Source: Gnetum montanum
Taxonomy: Eukaryota > Streptophyta > Gnetopsida > Gnetales > Gnetaceae
Direction of reading: 5' to 3'
Assembly: GCA_015680685.1 (NCBI GenBank)
Contig: MNCI01003606.1
Location: forward strand, 227,250 to 291,249
DNA: 64,000 bases
The notes beneath the pieces were generated by a model. The model did no database searches, was not told where the DNA came from, and saw nothing but the letters and a program-made list of their open reading frames with translations. Within the stretch, counting starts at the first letter, position 1; every line of letters starts with the position of its first letter. Positions 11,331-24,479 of the stretch are shown in pieces. Position numbers and translations under genes: made by a program.

Positions 11331-14300
11331 ATGAAAATTGTTGACTATGTTTGGGAGTGATGGACATCTACTAGTGCCTATTAGGATCAATTTTCTTTTA
11401 AAGCATATGCTATTTCCCATTTTTTTTCTTTTTCTTACCATTTCCCTTGTCAAGTTTTTTCACTTATGGTTAGTTAGCATTGTTAATAGTAACATAACAA
11501 AACAACAAAACTTTGCAACTTGCATTTTTTCTAAGCTATTATGACACACTATAATAGGAAAATAGGAAATGTGTAGAAAATTTCTAATTTTTTTCTAACA
11601 AAATGTTACATGGAGATTTGACTAGTGTTATTACAAAATTGATGTTAAATATCATTTACACTTTGTAAATCAAAATCAAAATTGATGTTTCTTATTAAAT
11701 AAAAATAAAGATAATGTTCCATGTCAAAACTAAAACTACAACTCATGAGTTCTTTTACTAACATATCATGTTAGTCTTTCTTTCTAGTAAGTAGCTTCTC
11801 TTCATCATCATTATTACTTTACATAGGTACTAGATTTTCTATCATAGTTGGCTTTTGGATACTCACTCTTGGATTTGTGCATAACCAAAAATAAATAGGA
11901 AGTTAATCTAATTTTCTATGATAAAATTAGATAGAATTTTCTAAATAAAACTAAAATAATAATTATCTTGCATTTATTCATACATTTCCAAATTCTCTCC
12001 TCTATTTCTTCTATACTTAGGTTTGATGTATCTACACTTTCAAATGCTAAGATGTGGATCCTTAACAACATGTTAGTCCACTCTTCTTCATAGGCTTTCA
12101 AATCTTCTGGAGTGATGTTGTCTTCATACTCGTCTTCTATAGGCTGTACTTATGGAGCGTTTCTTTGTTTCTTGGACATTTTTATTATTATACTATTAGC
12201 AAAACTTTAGACTAACTGTTTTAGCTTTATCTATTGAAATAATAAACTCCTTAGTTCTCTATCTATATACAAGCCTTTATTTTTATTCAAGAATTATTAG
12301 TACTCTCATTCATACCATCTTTTATTAGTTTGGTGTCTTTGACTCCAATTTTCCCATGCTATCACCAAGTTTCTCAAACTTATCATCAAATGAGTCATAT
12401 CCAAAGAAGAGCTTTTGCATTCTATAAGAGTCTCTTAAAAAAAGGAATTATTCTTCTTTTTCTAATATGCATGGGATGGAGGAGTGTGCTTCACCATATT
12501 GTTGTTAGATATTTTTTCTTTTAATAACTCTACTTGATTCGACAACATCTTTATTTCTCTTTCATGTGTCTCTTCTTTCTTTCATGCTTTTTCAAACATG
12601 TCCAATAGTATAACATTAGTATTATCTTTCTTGATGGCTAATACTTTAATGTTTTTGCATAATTTAGAGTTGCACCTACTTTCTCTACTAAAGTACTTCC
12701 TTTTACCATCTCAATATTTATTGTTGAATCCTTGAAAGCTACCTAATTTTTATTTAGTTTTATTTCTATCCTTGCAATTAATACTTACATCAATAACAAT
12801 TAACATAAAATGTGCTTTGACATTAAACACATCACATAGATACTTTTCTTTTCTTGGGGAAAGAAAATTCAGCTTCCTCTCCATATCCTCTTAATCTCTT
12901 CATTATTAGTTATTTATCCTTAATACAAATCCATATTCTTTTCTTTGTTTTTGAAAAACAATCATCAATCAAGTTCTTGATATATAATACTTTCCATTAA
13001 AATGTCACATTAATATTAAAGCTTACTATATGAAGTAGATAGATTTGACCTATTCACTTCCTTTATCTAGTTATAGATCTTTGTATCTTTTAAAACTAGT
13101 CTATCCTTTGGAGGAGTAGTTTCTATTGGAGGTGGGATCTCCATCTCTAACATATCATCCCTTCCTTTGTCCATATAATCTTCACCTTTTCTTTCTTTCT
13201 CTTGGCCTATTTCATCAAATTTCAAATCAAATGGATTAGAAAGTGAATCAAATTAATGTTCATTGGCATGTTCATCTTTCATTTCAATGAGGAATTTAGC
13301 AAGAAGATCTAACTCTTCATCACTCATGCCTTATTTCTAATCCTCATGTATGAAAGGAAGGATTGATCATAGGCTCTAAGCCTTCATCTCTAATGTCTTT
13401 TCCTCTTGTGTAGCTCCTAAAACTTCAAAACATAAGGTTAGCAATATTGATGCTATGCATAATTTTTAATGTCAAAATAAAAGTCAATGTGGAAAGTTAT
13501 GTTATACTGTACCAATTTGCTACTACATTTAACGTCAACATTATTAGGACTTAGTCTTTGTTACTAAAATAAATTGGACTAGGTAAGCTACATTTTTTAA
13601 AACTAAAATAAAACTAGGATGAAATAAGTCACTTATGTTATCTTGCAATATTTCTTGAAAAACCTTCATCAAGGGAGTCGTAGAGGTTGTCTATTCTTTT
13701 ATAGATGTTGAAAGAAGATTTCTTCTTTTGGAAACTTTTCCTTTCTCTATCATACTTGAGGTTCTCTCAAAAGTTTCCTCCTTTTCCACTACAATGTTAC
13801 TACTTATTTGTCTTTACAGTTTTACAGTACTTTCTATTATTGACAACACTACCTCTTCTCTATTCTTTGATGTTTATGTCAAAGGATCTTCATTCTTGAT
13901 ATAATATGCTAACATTAGACTCTCTAAGTATTAACAAGATGAGAGCCTAAAGTTTATCTCAAAAGTAATGTCTAATTACTTCTCTCATTTCTTGATAAAG
14001 AAAGTTTCCACCACTCTTATTAATTCATAATAACATTCAAAATTAAGCCTTTTTCTTATTGTCTTCTTCTTCTCTTTCTTGTCTTCCTAGGATAGTTTCT
14101 CTATTTCTCCTACCGACTCTTGATATATAACTAGTGCCTAGTCAACTACCCTTTCTTAGGACATAGTGTCATATAGTCCATAAAATTGCTTGAGGAATAG
14201 CTCCCATTTACAACCAATTTTATTACAAAATATAAGCTCAATGAATAAGGTGAAGAGATTCTTCAAGTCTTCATTTTTTCCCTTATGGACATTGATTGCA

Positions 14301-15459
14301 TTCCCTTTTTTCTGATCCTACCCATTCCTCCACTATGAATAGCTCTAAAAAATTAATTTTAGAACTATCAATTCTTATTTTTCTCTTCTAGAATCCTACC
14401 AAATATCTTAGCATTACATGATCCTAGGTGATGATGACCTACTTATAATCCACATGAAAAAAAATTATCCTTTTATACTAAAGAAATTTTTATGATCCAC
14501 ACACATTCTACCACACTAGAATAAGAGTATTTCAAGCCTGAGGAACATAGAATGATTACTCTATTAAACTTGCTAAAATATTTTACTCCTACCCCTTTAA
14601 AAATTCACTTTTAGGAACTTTGTGTCTTACTCATTATTATTACTTCAAATTATTCTACCAAGATAATCACATCAATAAACCTAGCATCATAGTAGATTTA
14701 TTTGGGCTATAACAATCACCATGAACAAGTTAGTAGAATAATAGAAATCTCACATTTTTTTTCTAATAAAAACTTAATCACAAACACTTAATTTTTAATC
14801 TAAGAATAAGTTTGAACCCCTTAGGCTAATCCACATTTTCTCCATGGGTTTTACACCATAGTATATGTAGTCATCCTCTATTCTTATATTCATTCCAAAA
14901 TTGGTGAAGCAGTAAGCTCCTATATTAAGTCTCAAAATGAGAAATGATCTAAAACCATTAATTGTGGTGTTAAGAAAAGTCATATAGTAATGTGTACAAA
15001 AATTTAAAATGGTTTAAACCCTACATATTGAGATCCATGAACTTTCGTATCCATACTTTAAGTAGTCATAACTAAGATTTAGCCAAAAACTTTAACTAAT
15101 CATTCATAACTAATGCATATTTTAATAAAAAATTATGAACTTGGTTGATTAAATATTTCCATAGAAGTTTTTATTTTAAAGAGCAATGTGCTATTAACAC
15201 TAAATTGCAAATACTCCTTCTCTTCCATAACTTTTCCAAACATTTTCTATAAACAAGGATGTCCTTGGACACGTTCTCTATCTCTGACCACCACTCATAA
15301 ATTTTCTCTATTAGCTTTGTTGGAAATCTAGGGAGTATACACTTCTAGGTACATAGAATAGTCTTCTCTTCTTGACCTATCCAAATCACTACATGGAATT
15401 TTCTTATGGAAAAATTTAGAAATTCAATAGCTCATTGTCTTACCTAGAGCTTATGTAGC
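11331..15459. other. Element B interior: possible antisense accessory gene, left part
   Basis: No intact gene is present. Several minus-strand stretches look like decayed exons. One lies at 15400-15180 (RFPTKLIEKIYEWWSEIENV). Others are at 14983-14797, at 13350-13080 (acidic, MSDEELDLLAKFLIEMKDEH, then PPPIETTPP) and at 12178-11916 (start MSKKQRNAP, then charged helical sequence). Their strand and their place between protease and RT match the antisense gene of A and E, and the acidic piece resembles exon 5 of E. No PMD core was recognised. AT content is high, so chance open frames are possible. Confidence 0.35.
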
Positions 15460-15464
15460 ATCAA
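15460..15464. repeat. Left target-site duplication of element C (ATCAA)
   Basis: ATCAA immediately precedes the left LTR of C and recurs at 53430-53434 just after the right LTR, 38 kb away. Confidence 0.9.
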
Positions 15465-16342
15465 TGATAAAGTCAAATTTTTAGAAGATGAGATATCATA
15501 GCTACGATATTGTATCAATGATGTTGTAACCCTTATTACATCATCATTGATACAATGTCTTAGGATGTGTGTAGCCCTATAAATATTAGCACTTGAACAT
15601 ACAATCAACAACATTTCATTTCAAGTCTTAAAAAAAACTCTTGTAGTTTGTTTTCATAGTTAGCAATAGAGTGAATGCCTATAGTGTGGTGTAGAGAAGT
15701 TGTATAGAATATTTATTTAAGTGAAGTATACTTGGGGCACAATTTGTCATTGGAAATAAAGATTGAGATTTCTTCTCATCATTTTAGCATCCACTTAGTT
15801 TTTACTATTTTACTTAGATTAATTTCCATGTTTAATTAGTTAACTCTTTATGTTTTCAAATTACTTTACTTGTTCATTAGTAAAGCAAAATGAGTATCAC
15901 TAGTTTTGAGTACATAAGTGTAATTGTTTGGTAATCCCAGTGGTGTTATTGCTTAGTTTATCTAGTAGCATAATGCTTCGTAACCCAGTAATGGTTATGT
16001 GAGCCCAGGGCATGTATGGTAAAATAGGATCAAATGCTCATCACTACAAGCTAGAGTAGATTTACATTTCCATCATTACTTAGATTTAGATTGCTATTCT
16101 AAACTTTCATTATGTTTGCAACTCGGAGCATTAAGAGCCAACAACATCAACTAATCATATGCCCTACTAAGAGTTAAGCCATACACCCAAAATTCACTTT
16201 CTAAACGTAGGAAGACAATGACCTCGAACTTAACCTCAATCACTAGGATAATTACATTGTCCATTTGTAGATTATGATATGGTCATACGCTAGCACTTAT
16301 GAATTGTATGGTAGAGTGTTGGAATAACTTAACTACTCATCA
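15465..16342 (+). repeat. 5' LTR of element C (878 bp)
   Basis: It starts TGATAAAGTCAAATTTT and ends ACTCATCA. A TATA box (CCCTATAAATATTAG) lies at 15576-15590, matching CCTATAAATACTAG in the right LTR. The end is fixed by the primer-binding site that follows and by the right LTR end next to ATCAA. Confidence 0.9.
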
Positions 16343-16365
16343 TTGGCACTACTACCAAGGATGTG
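16343..16365 (+). promoter_or_regulatory. Primer-binding site of element C
   Basis: TTGGCACTACTACCAAGGAT follows the LTR by one base. It begins TGG, as expected for pairing to a tRNA CCA end, but I cannot assign the tRNA. It shares TGGCACTA with the sites of E and G. Confidence 0.6.
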
Positions 16366-16639
16366 TCAATATGTGCTAAGTAATTAATCTTAAAAGTTCA
16401 TTATATCAAGAATTATAAAGTCTATCCTTATAAATTAAACCAATTTCAATAACACACACATAACTAAGCATCAAACATACAAAATGGCTTTAACACTTAA
16501 AGAAAAACTATCACCTACCAAAGAGCTAGAAAAGAACAATGACATAACACATGATGATGAAGACTATAGTATGCCTATGCAAACATGAATCTAATATGCT
16601 CACATTGATCTTTATTATCTTAATTTTACATTCATCTTT

Positions 16640-18460
16640 CATCAAGATGAGCAGTTGAGGTGGAGAGGCTTACAAGGAAACATCATTTTGCCTCTATAGC
16701 ATTTAGCACCTAGCATGCTTCAAATAGATTTAATAGAAATGAATCTGGCCATGTGCAAGAGGGGTATCATGTGATCAAACACATGACCAGACCATACCAA
16801 CCCAAAGAGGCACAAATGCAAAGAGACACTGCTATGAAGATCAAACATGAAAATAACAAAGGAAAGCAAGTTAATCTCCTTGTTGTTTTAGTAGAACTTG
16901 ATGGTGATGCATTTGTAGTAGAAAAAATCCATCATAATCATGAAATCCATTTACAAATGCCTATTATTTGTTTGGAAGAACATGTCAAAGTATAACTACA
17001 TTCAACCCTCATAGAGACACCAAGAAGAGAAGTAGAGAATTCTAAATACAAGTAATATTTATGGACTAGATTTTTTGCAGGATCACAAAGAAATGAATTT
17101 TAGAGCCATGGAAGGAGAACAAGCTAGCATTTTTCTCCAATTGCTTCATCTTACTCCTCATGATCATTGGTGGATTCTAATAAAAGGAAATGAAGGTTCA
17201 AAGATCATGACAAGGAGAGACATTAGGCTCATGATAGACATGAGAATCATTGAAGACATCTTGATGAAGAGGATGATGAGTATGAACCATGAAGAAATAG
17301 GAATAGACATGAAGAGAGAGAGAGTGATATGAGTACCAAAGGGGACATCACTACAATAGAGCATACAAACCGTATGACCATGAAGAGTTCCTATTGGCTA
17401 CTCATAGCATGATCAACATTGAGAAAGTAGTGTACATTCCAACTAGACATGTGAGAAATAGTTGCATCAAGCAACTTGATATGAATAATATTCCTAAGTT
17501 TGAAGGTGATTATAATGTAGATCCACAACATCAACTTCAAGTGTTTCACAATGCCTATGCCTTGCAGAATATCAACAGTGACTACTAAAGCTCATGTTGT
17601 TTCCCATGACATTCATTAAGGAGGTATAGAGTTGGTATAGATCATCAAAACTTTAATCTCTTGGAAGTACCATGCTTGAACTCTTCAATGAAAAATACCA
17701 AACTTACTCTAGGGTGTCCAATTTTAGAAAGTAGATCCAAGGTTGGAAGCAAGGGACACATAAATCCCTTGATGCCATGATGGGTAGATACTACTCTCTT
17801 CTACATAGGTGCCTAGGTCATGGATTTTTCCAAAGGGAGTAGCTTAGGCACATTAGCAATGGGTTAAGGAATAGAACCAAGGAAACCCTTGGGGTCTATG
17901 CCAAGGAAAAACTATTAAAGATGTCCATCCATCAAATATAGAGGCTAATTGACCAAGTGGAGAAGAATGAAGGTGAGTTAGAAAAGAGAGAATTATCCAA
18001 GGAATATAACTAAGATCCATCTATCAAAATAAGAGATGTACAAATGTGTCATAAAAAAGAGGAAGAAACCTTGGAAGACGTTATCTAGAAGATAACTCTA
18101 CCAATTCAAAGATTTATCCATGATATAGTAACTAAGGTAGAAAAGATGTAGGACTTAGTGGATGAAAAATTTGCTACACCTTTGAAGATTGTAGAAAAAA
18201 GAACTAAATAAGCCTTCAATAAGGGTAAAGAGAAGAAAATAAAAGAGACTATGGACATTAACACTACAAAAAAAGAGAAAAAGTTGCTTCCATGGAAGAA
18301 TGTACTGACTCAAGCTCAAAGGATAAGCAAGGATGTAAATTTTGCTAGCATGAACATCCGAATGGATATTTTCCTATGATCAAAGACTTGTAAGAATCAG
18401 GGGCATATGTGCTTAATCCAAGATTTTTCAAAAAGCTAACACCAAAATGGTTATCTTACC
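16640..18460 (+). pseudogene. Gag polyprotein of element C (decayed)
   Basis: Gag would build the cytoplasmic particle. The N-terminal part is charged (Arg, Asp and Met-rich at 17200-17330). The capsid core starts near 17490 with IPKFEGDYNVDPQHQLQVF, then LFPMTF and the aromatic WYRS motif near 17630, in Retrotrans_gag order. A region of charged helices follows (about 17930-18300). A degenerate zinc-knuckle-like stretch reads CKFC then HEHPNGYF near 18330-18375. At least one frameshift near 17590 and many stops are present. The 300 bp between the primer-binding site and 16640 show nothing clear. Confidence 0.7.
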
Positions 18461-18999
18461 CTCAATGTAACTATTAACAAACCATCTAACCAACTTACTA
18501 CCCAAGTGAAGCCTATCCACAACCATAGGAGAAATATCAACAATAGTGGTAGCAACCAGAAGCATCGGAAATTCCACCACCAAGGTAGTAGTATCCATAT
18601 TGGTAGCTAGATTCCAATGGATATTATGTGTAGTGTTTGATATCTCCAAGAAATTTAGTAGTTAACACTTCTCAATATTATCCACTTGAGTACTATAGAC
18701 CTATAACTCCAAGGATGGGTTCTAATCCATATGTACATCAAACAATAGCTTGTTCATAAGTCAACCTTCCAACCCTTTATCACTAGTGCTACCACCTAAA
18801 ATGCAAGGTAAGTTGCCATCACAACCACAAAAAAAGAATGCAATGAGGGTAGTGAACATGCAAGAGAAAGTAATTCTAAATGAATCCCAATCCAAGAAAT
18901 GACTGTTCTTTTGAATGAGCCCAACAAAGGTTCAAAGGATGAGGATCCCATCTACTTAATCCTCATCCACACTCACTCCTCTAAGAAACACTAAGCTTC
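18461..18999 (+). other. Gag-protease spacer of element C
   Basis: A Gln/Asn/Tyr/Pro-rich decayed reading (about 18460-18760) fits the tail of gag. No conserved domain was recognised. Short open frames on the minus strand look like shadows. Confidence 0.4.
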
Positions 19000-19500
19000 C
19001 ATCATCTTCTAATACAAACTTAACAGCTATCATGCTAACTCAAACCATCATGCATTAGATAAAGGTAGGAGCACTTACCCAGAAAAGAACAAATCTAAGA
19101 AGTCCCAAGGTATACCTCAAAATAGTAGGTCATAACTTGTGCAAGGCTCTACTTGATTCTAGGTTAGGGATAAACCTAATATCATAAGACATGTATAAGG
19201 CCTAGAATATTTCACTATTAAAGAAAAGTAACATATAGCTAGAGCTTGGAGACCAGTCAATCATAGTTCAACTAGGATAAGAGGATGATGTGATTACTAC
19301 CATTAGTGGTTGGTCTTGTCCTACTGATTTCCTATTAATTCATGTGGGAAAAACAAGGGAGAGTTTCCTATTATTATGGGAAGATCTTGGCTTAGCACTG
19401 TGGATGCTAGGCTTGGAATTATTCAGCAACATAGAGTTCCATGTATTACATATAATGATAATGTGTGTGATTATGTGTAGAAGATATGGGTAGTTAAACA
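19000..19500 (+). pseudogene. Aspartic protease of element C
   Basis: The core reads LLDSRLGINLIS at about 19146-19181, where the family has L-x-D-S/T-G; the glycine is Arg here, so the active site is lost. Downstream blocks LELGDQSIIVQL and then FPIIMGRSWLSTVDARLGII at about 19366-19425 match the flap and the I-L-G-R-x-[FW]-L motif. The order and spacing before RT are normal. Stops and a frameshift break the frame. Confidence 0.7.
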
Positions 19501-19959
19501 ATAGAACATAGCATGCAAAAGATATGTCAAAGAAATGTGTATGTATAGATGCCTATATGTGGCAACCACTAAACAAGAAGGCACCTAGTCGTTGGTCACT
19601 AATGAAGAAATAGAATAAAAAATATACATGGAACCAATAAGTCAAATTATATGCACCTATGTGGAAGAAACCAACAAGATAGAATAGTTAAGAAGAAGGC
19701 ACCCTTATCCACATTCTAGCCAAGAAGAAGAAATTGAATGGGAATAGCTCAAGATGCTAGAAAAATTGGAATTAAAACTATTGGAGTTAGAGGTCCTACT
19801 AGTAGCACTAGAAAATACTTTTCTAAACAACAAAAAGCTGATCATCATTAACACCAACCTGGACAAAGAATTGAAGAATATGTTGTTGGAAGTAGTTAAT
19901 AAATGGCCAAGCATATTTTCCTGGTCTTATGATGAAATAATAGACATTGATCCTCAAAT

Positions 19960-21270
19960 ATGTTAACATCAGATATACATAGATCTAGTTGTTAAGCCAC
20001 GATGCCAACCACCAAGAAACTTGAATCCTAAGCTTAAGAAAATAGTTAAGAAAGAGTTGGAAAAATTACTAAAGGTAGGATACATTTATCCCATTGCAAA
20101 TAGTGAATGGATTAGTCCTTTGGTAATTGTTCTAAAGAAGAAGGGCAAGTGGAGAGTGTGTATTGATTTTCAATTGTTGAACTTTGCAAGGTTCAAGGGT
20201 CATTTTCCTTTGCCATTTATTGACCAAGTCTTGGATACTATTGCAAGACACTAGTACTACAATTTAATTAATAGATATAGTGGATATAACCAGATCTTCA
20301 TTACACTAGAAGACCAAGAGAAGATAACATTCATGAGTGTGTGGGGAATGTTCTCTTGCAAGAAAATGCCTTTTGATCTTTGCAATGCACTCGATACCTT
20401 TCAAAGACTGGTGCTAAACATATTTCAAAAATAAATAGGCAATGGTGTTGAGGTATTTATGGATGACTTTTCAACCTATGGGTTGGACTTCAAACAAGCA
20501 TTGGACTATTTGGAGTAGGTATTAAAAATATGTGTAGAGACTAATCTGAAGCTTAACTCGCAAAAAAGCCATCTAATAGTCTAAGATGAGATCATGTTAG
20601 GACATAAAATTTTATAGAAGAAAATTAATGTGGATCTTGAGAATATTAGGGTCATCCAAAACATCATCCAAAGGCCACAAACTGTCAAAGGTGTTAGATC
20701 AATTTTTGGCCACACAGGATATTACAAAAGGTTTATAGAGAAGTTTGCAAAAATTGCAAAATCATTGGTATAGATAACTAAGAAGGATGCACCATTTCAA
20801 TGGATAGAGTCATGTGAAAAGATGTTTGATACTTTAAAGTAGAAGTTAATTAAGAAACCAATCCTTTGAGCTCTATATTGATCTAAGCCTTTCCATATCA
20901 TGATGGATGCTTCAAATTATGCAGTAGGTGAAGTACTAATACAACTAGATGATTAGAAAAGGCCATATTATATACATTGTTCTAGTAGAAGCATTACCAA
21001 AGCATATCTTAACTAGAACACCATAGAAAAGGAGCTTATGGTAGTGGTGTACATGCTAGAAAAATTTAGATAGTATGTGCATGGTTACCTAATCTATGTC
21101 CATACTGATCATAGTGCAATCTTATTCCTAATGAATAAACCAATGGTAAGTTCCGAGATGATTAGATGGCTTGTCATTTTACAAGAATTTGACATAGCCA
21201 TGATCGACAAGAAGAACATAGTAGATGTAGTAGCATATCACTTGTCAAGGCTATGATGGGAATCATAGGA
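19960..21270 (+). pseudogene. Reverse transcriptase and RNase H of element C
   Basis: RT would copy element RNA to DNA and RNase H would remove the template. RT starts near 20000 (LNPKLKKIVKKELEKLLKVG), continues through SPLVIVLKKKGKWRVCIDF, the PLPFIDQVLD helix and NLINRYSGYNQI, and holds VFMDDFSTYG at 20452-20481 with both catalytic Asp residues. GHTGYYKRFI near 20707 is the connection motif. RNase H follows with MMDASNYAVGEVL near 20900, IEKELMVVVYML, and HTDHSAILFLM. The tail VAYHLSRL corresponds to the family's A-D-A-L-S-R-L. Nearly one frame is kept, broken by TAG stops. The FMDDFS-YG box is typical of Athila. Confidence 0.85.
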
Positions 21271-21479
21271 TCAAGAAGAATAATTTTTTGACCAAATTTT
21301 TGATGAAAATTTATTTACAAAGGTAATAATGGTTGTTGACTCAATAGAGAAGTCATGGACAACTATTACATGACTTACTTAATTATACAAGAACTTCCTC
21401 TTGAGTGGGGTAAGAACTAGAAATAAAAATTCCTTCATAAAGTTAAAATATATATAGAGATAAATGGAAATATTTACAA

Positions 21480-22700
21480 GATTTATGCCAATAGGCTAGT
21501 ATGATGGTGTGTGCCGGAATGCAATCAACACATGATCCTATAAGATGCACATGAAGGACCATGTGGTGATCATTATGTGGGATGTATGACATCATTGAAA
21601 TAGATTATGGTAGGCTACTTCTAGCCTACCTATTTTGGGATGTCCATAAATTCATCCAATCTTGTAAAATATGCCAACGAGATGGAGGAATAATGACCAG
21701 AAATGAAGGACCACAACAATGGATATAACCATTAGAACCATTTGATATATGGGGAATTGACTTCATGGGATCCATCATGCCAATGTTGAATGGAAAAGTG
21801 TACATCATAGTGACCATGGATTATTACAAAAAGTGGGTAGAGGTAGCTATAATTAAAGATTGTATAGCCAAAATAGCCACCAAGTTCTTTTAACAACATG
21901 TTGTGAATTAATTTGGAGTACAAAGAATGCTTATTTTAGACAACAGAACTAATTTTACTAGTGCTACTTTTAAAAAGCTCATGTAACAGCTTAGGGTGAA
22001 CCATAATTTAACCACACCATATCATCCCCAAGAAAATGATTAGGCTAAAGTAACTAATTAGGAAATCACAAGAATATTAACTAGGATGGTTAGTAGATTT
22101 AGAAAGAATTGGAGCACCAAGTTGAATGATGCTCTATGGGCTTAGAGAAACATATAGAAACTAACCATTAGATACTCATCCTTTGAACTATTCTATGAGA
22201 AATTATGTACACTCCTAATCCAAGTAGAATTCCAAACTCTAGCTACTACCAACAAACTAGACCTAAACTTAAGCTTAGCCTAGAAGGAAAAACTCACAAA
22301 CCTTAATCTATTAGAGGAAAATAGGCTAGTAGCACTCCTAAGTAATAAGATCCATAAGAAGTACTCCAAGCATAGGCACCATGTGTGAATACATCAAGTG
22401 TTAATATAATCAGGTGATAAGGTCCTATACTATAGTCCCAACCATGTCCAACAAAAGGCTAAGTCCTAAACAAACTGGGAAGGATCATACAATGTTTGAG
22501 CAACTTATCCATCTAGTGCTATGCACATTTACCATCCATCTAGTCCATATAATTCCATCTTAGTAAACATCAAAAAGGTAAAACCCTATTATGAACATCC
22601 CAATTTAGTTAGGTGTTCTACCCAGTCCATTAATCTATCCTCTACGTATTCAATTTTCTGGCTAACTAGTCCCTATCATAGTTATGGGGGTGTCCACCAT
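21480..22700 (+). pseudogene. Integrase of element C
   Basis: Integrase would insert the cDNA. The zinc-binding HHCC region lies near 21545-21700 (HEGPCGDHYVGCM, then a decayed C-x2-C). The catalytic core opens GIDFMGSIMPMLNG near 21757, keeps the second Asp (LILDNRTNF near 21935), and has Lys where the catalytic Glu is expected (AKVTN near 22045). The C-terminal part contains GDKVLYYS and ends SILVNIKKVKPYYEHP near 22550-22590, which matches the usual V-x-x-L-K-P-Y-Y end. It is followed by AT-rich sequence up to the D insertion at 22893. Confidence 0.8.
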
Positions 22701-22888
22701 GACACATAGGCACATATTGAATTTTTTATTTTCTTATTATGTTTTTCCTATTTTTCTTGATATATATTCATATACTTTTATATTTTTCAATTTCTTACTA
22801 ATTTTCTATTTTTTTGACATTTTTCACTTTGCCAATTTTTCATTCTTACTAGCCTTTCAATTGTTGATGTCTTTTAAAATTTTTCTAT

Positions 22889-22893
22889 ACTTT
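22889..22893. repeat. Left target-site duplication of element D (ACTTT)
   Basis: ACTTT lies directly before the left LTR of D and again at 29131-29135 directly after the right LTR. Confidence 0.9.
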
Positions 22894-23719
22894 TGAGGAT
22901 CATTGGACTTAGAGGGGTGGGGGGTGGGGGGGTGGATGAATAAATTTATCAAATTAAAAAATTGTTGAGACAAAGCACACACACCAAATTTAGCCTAGTT
23001 CTCAAACTTGGATAGTCCACACTTGGAGGTTAGTTTGCTAGCACACTTCCAGACTTTGTTGCTCTCAAATATGGTTTGAAGGGTACCAGATCCTCTACAA
23101 GATCTAATTTTTTCTCTAGAGTGATTTGATGCCATGAATCCACTCAACCCCATAAGGTCTCGACAAGCTTAGATATGTGATTTATAGGATCCCACAACTT
23201 TTACAACTTGAGCTCTACTCCAGAGTGTTGTGGTGCTATACCAACACTCAATCCCTCAGGATTCCAATAAGCTCAAGTAAGATGTGTTCCCACAAGAAGC
23301 ACATCAACCTCATAGGGAAACAAAAGAGAACAATGATTAGAAGGAATAAATAAAACTAAGTTTTTTGATCCTTGTACTTTGAGGCACAACTAACTTTGAC
23401 CAATTACAATAGGAAAAAGATAGTACGAGAAAAAAAACAAGAGAATGATGATTATAATTATTTATTAATAATTACACTTGAAAGTACACAATGCTTACAT
23501 ACTTCCCAATGAAATGAAGTCTTATTATAGCTAATATGTTTTCAAAATTACCTTAAAATTCATGTAATGGCTATTTAACGATCACTAGAGACATCTTCTT
23601 CGAGGCTGAGATGTCTTTCTACATTAAACCTTCATTCAGGAGAGACATCTTTCTCTCAAAGATGTCTTTCTCTANTTTCTCCATTTTTCTTAAGGTTTTT
23701 ACATACCAAAAGGTTAACA
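22894..23719 (-). repeat. 3' LTR of element D (826 bp as assembled)
   Basis: On the minus strand it starts TGTTAACCTTTTGGTAT and ends near TCATCCTCA... at 22894. It matches the right LTR along most of its length but lacks about 330 bp exactly where an N stands at 23675, so it is probably shortened by an assembly join. It carries many AGACATCT/AGATGTCT repeats. A G-rich insertion lies at 22914-22933. Confidence 0.85.
23675..23675. other. Single N, probable assembly join inside the D LTR
   Basis: The N replaces about 330 bp that the partner LTR has (roughly 28740-29080). The flanks are short AGATGTCTTTCTCT repeats, which favour a false overlap. Confidence 0.65.
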
Positions 23720-23735
23720 ATCTCCCCCTTTTTGG
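23720..23735 (-). promoter_or_regulatory. Polypurine tract of element D
   Basis: On the minus strand AAAAAGGGGGAGAT ends immediately before the 3' LTR start TGTTAACC. Position and composition are those of a plus-strand primer. Confidence 0.85.
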
Positions 23736-24470
23736 TGATGTCCAAAACTTACAAAAATGAATGAGATAACCTAGAAAAGAAACATATTAAGAAATATAAA
23801 TTCCTATGGCATCGAGAGACTAGGATAAAGCATTAAGGTTCAAAGTAATTTGGTATGTGGAAGATAATGAAACAATGAAAAAGTTAAGATCAAAAGTACA
23901 CCACATAGAGATAGCAAAGGATATATCATCAATCTATAACTCATCCATAACTATTCATACAACTAATTGTCTGCAACTATACAAAAAAATTGTCTATACA
24001 AATGGCAACATCACACCAATCACAGATGTGCATAATCCAAAATCACATATGGAAGATCAATAAAAAACATCTTCCCCTTTTTGGACATCAACAAAAAGAG
24101 AGAGAAAATGATCATCCAAGGTCCCTAATTACTAACCTCAGCCACATCCTCATATTTAGATCCCTTCATTACTTGAGATAAAAGATAAGTCTCCTCCTCA
24201 TTATCATCAATGTTGGTGTTGTGACTACTTGATCACTACTCATCCTCATTAGAGGACTCAACCTACTAGATGGGAGTTTGTCAAGGATAAATCTTTAATT
24301 TAAATCGAGATGAAGTTGGAGGATATGGCTAAATAAAGGAAATTAAGCTAGTACTCATTGGGATGTCATTGCAAAGTTACTCTCCATAGCCCATTACTCA
24401 AATGAGCTAGGAGCATCAGTTGATGAAGGAATTGAATGTATAGGATGTGCATGATCATGATGCCTAGGCT
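23736..24470. other. 3' untranslated part of element D
   Basis: It lies between the accessory ORF and the polypurine tract. Short open frames on the plus strand have no family resemblance. Confidence 0.5.
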
Positions 24471-24479
24471 ACTACATGG

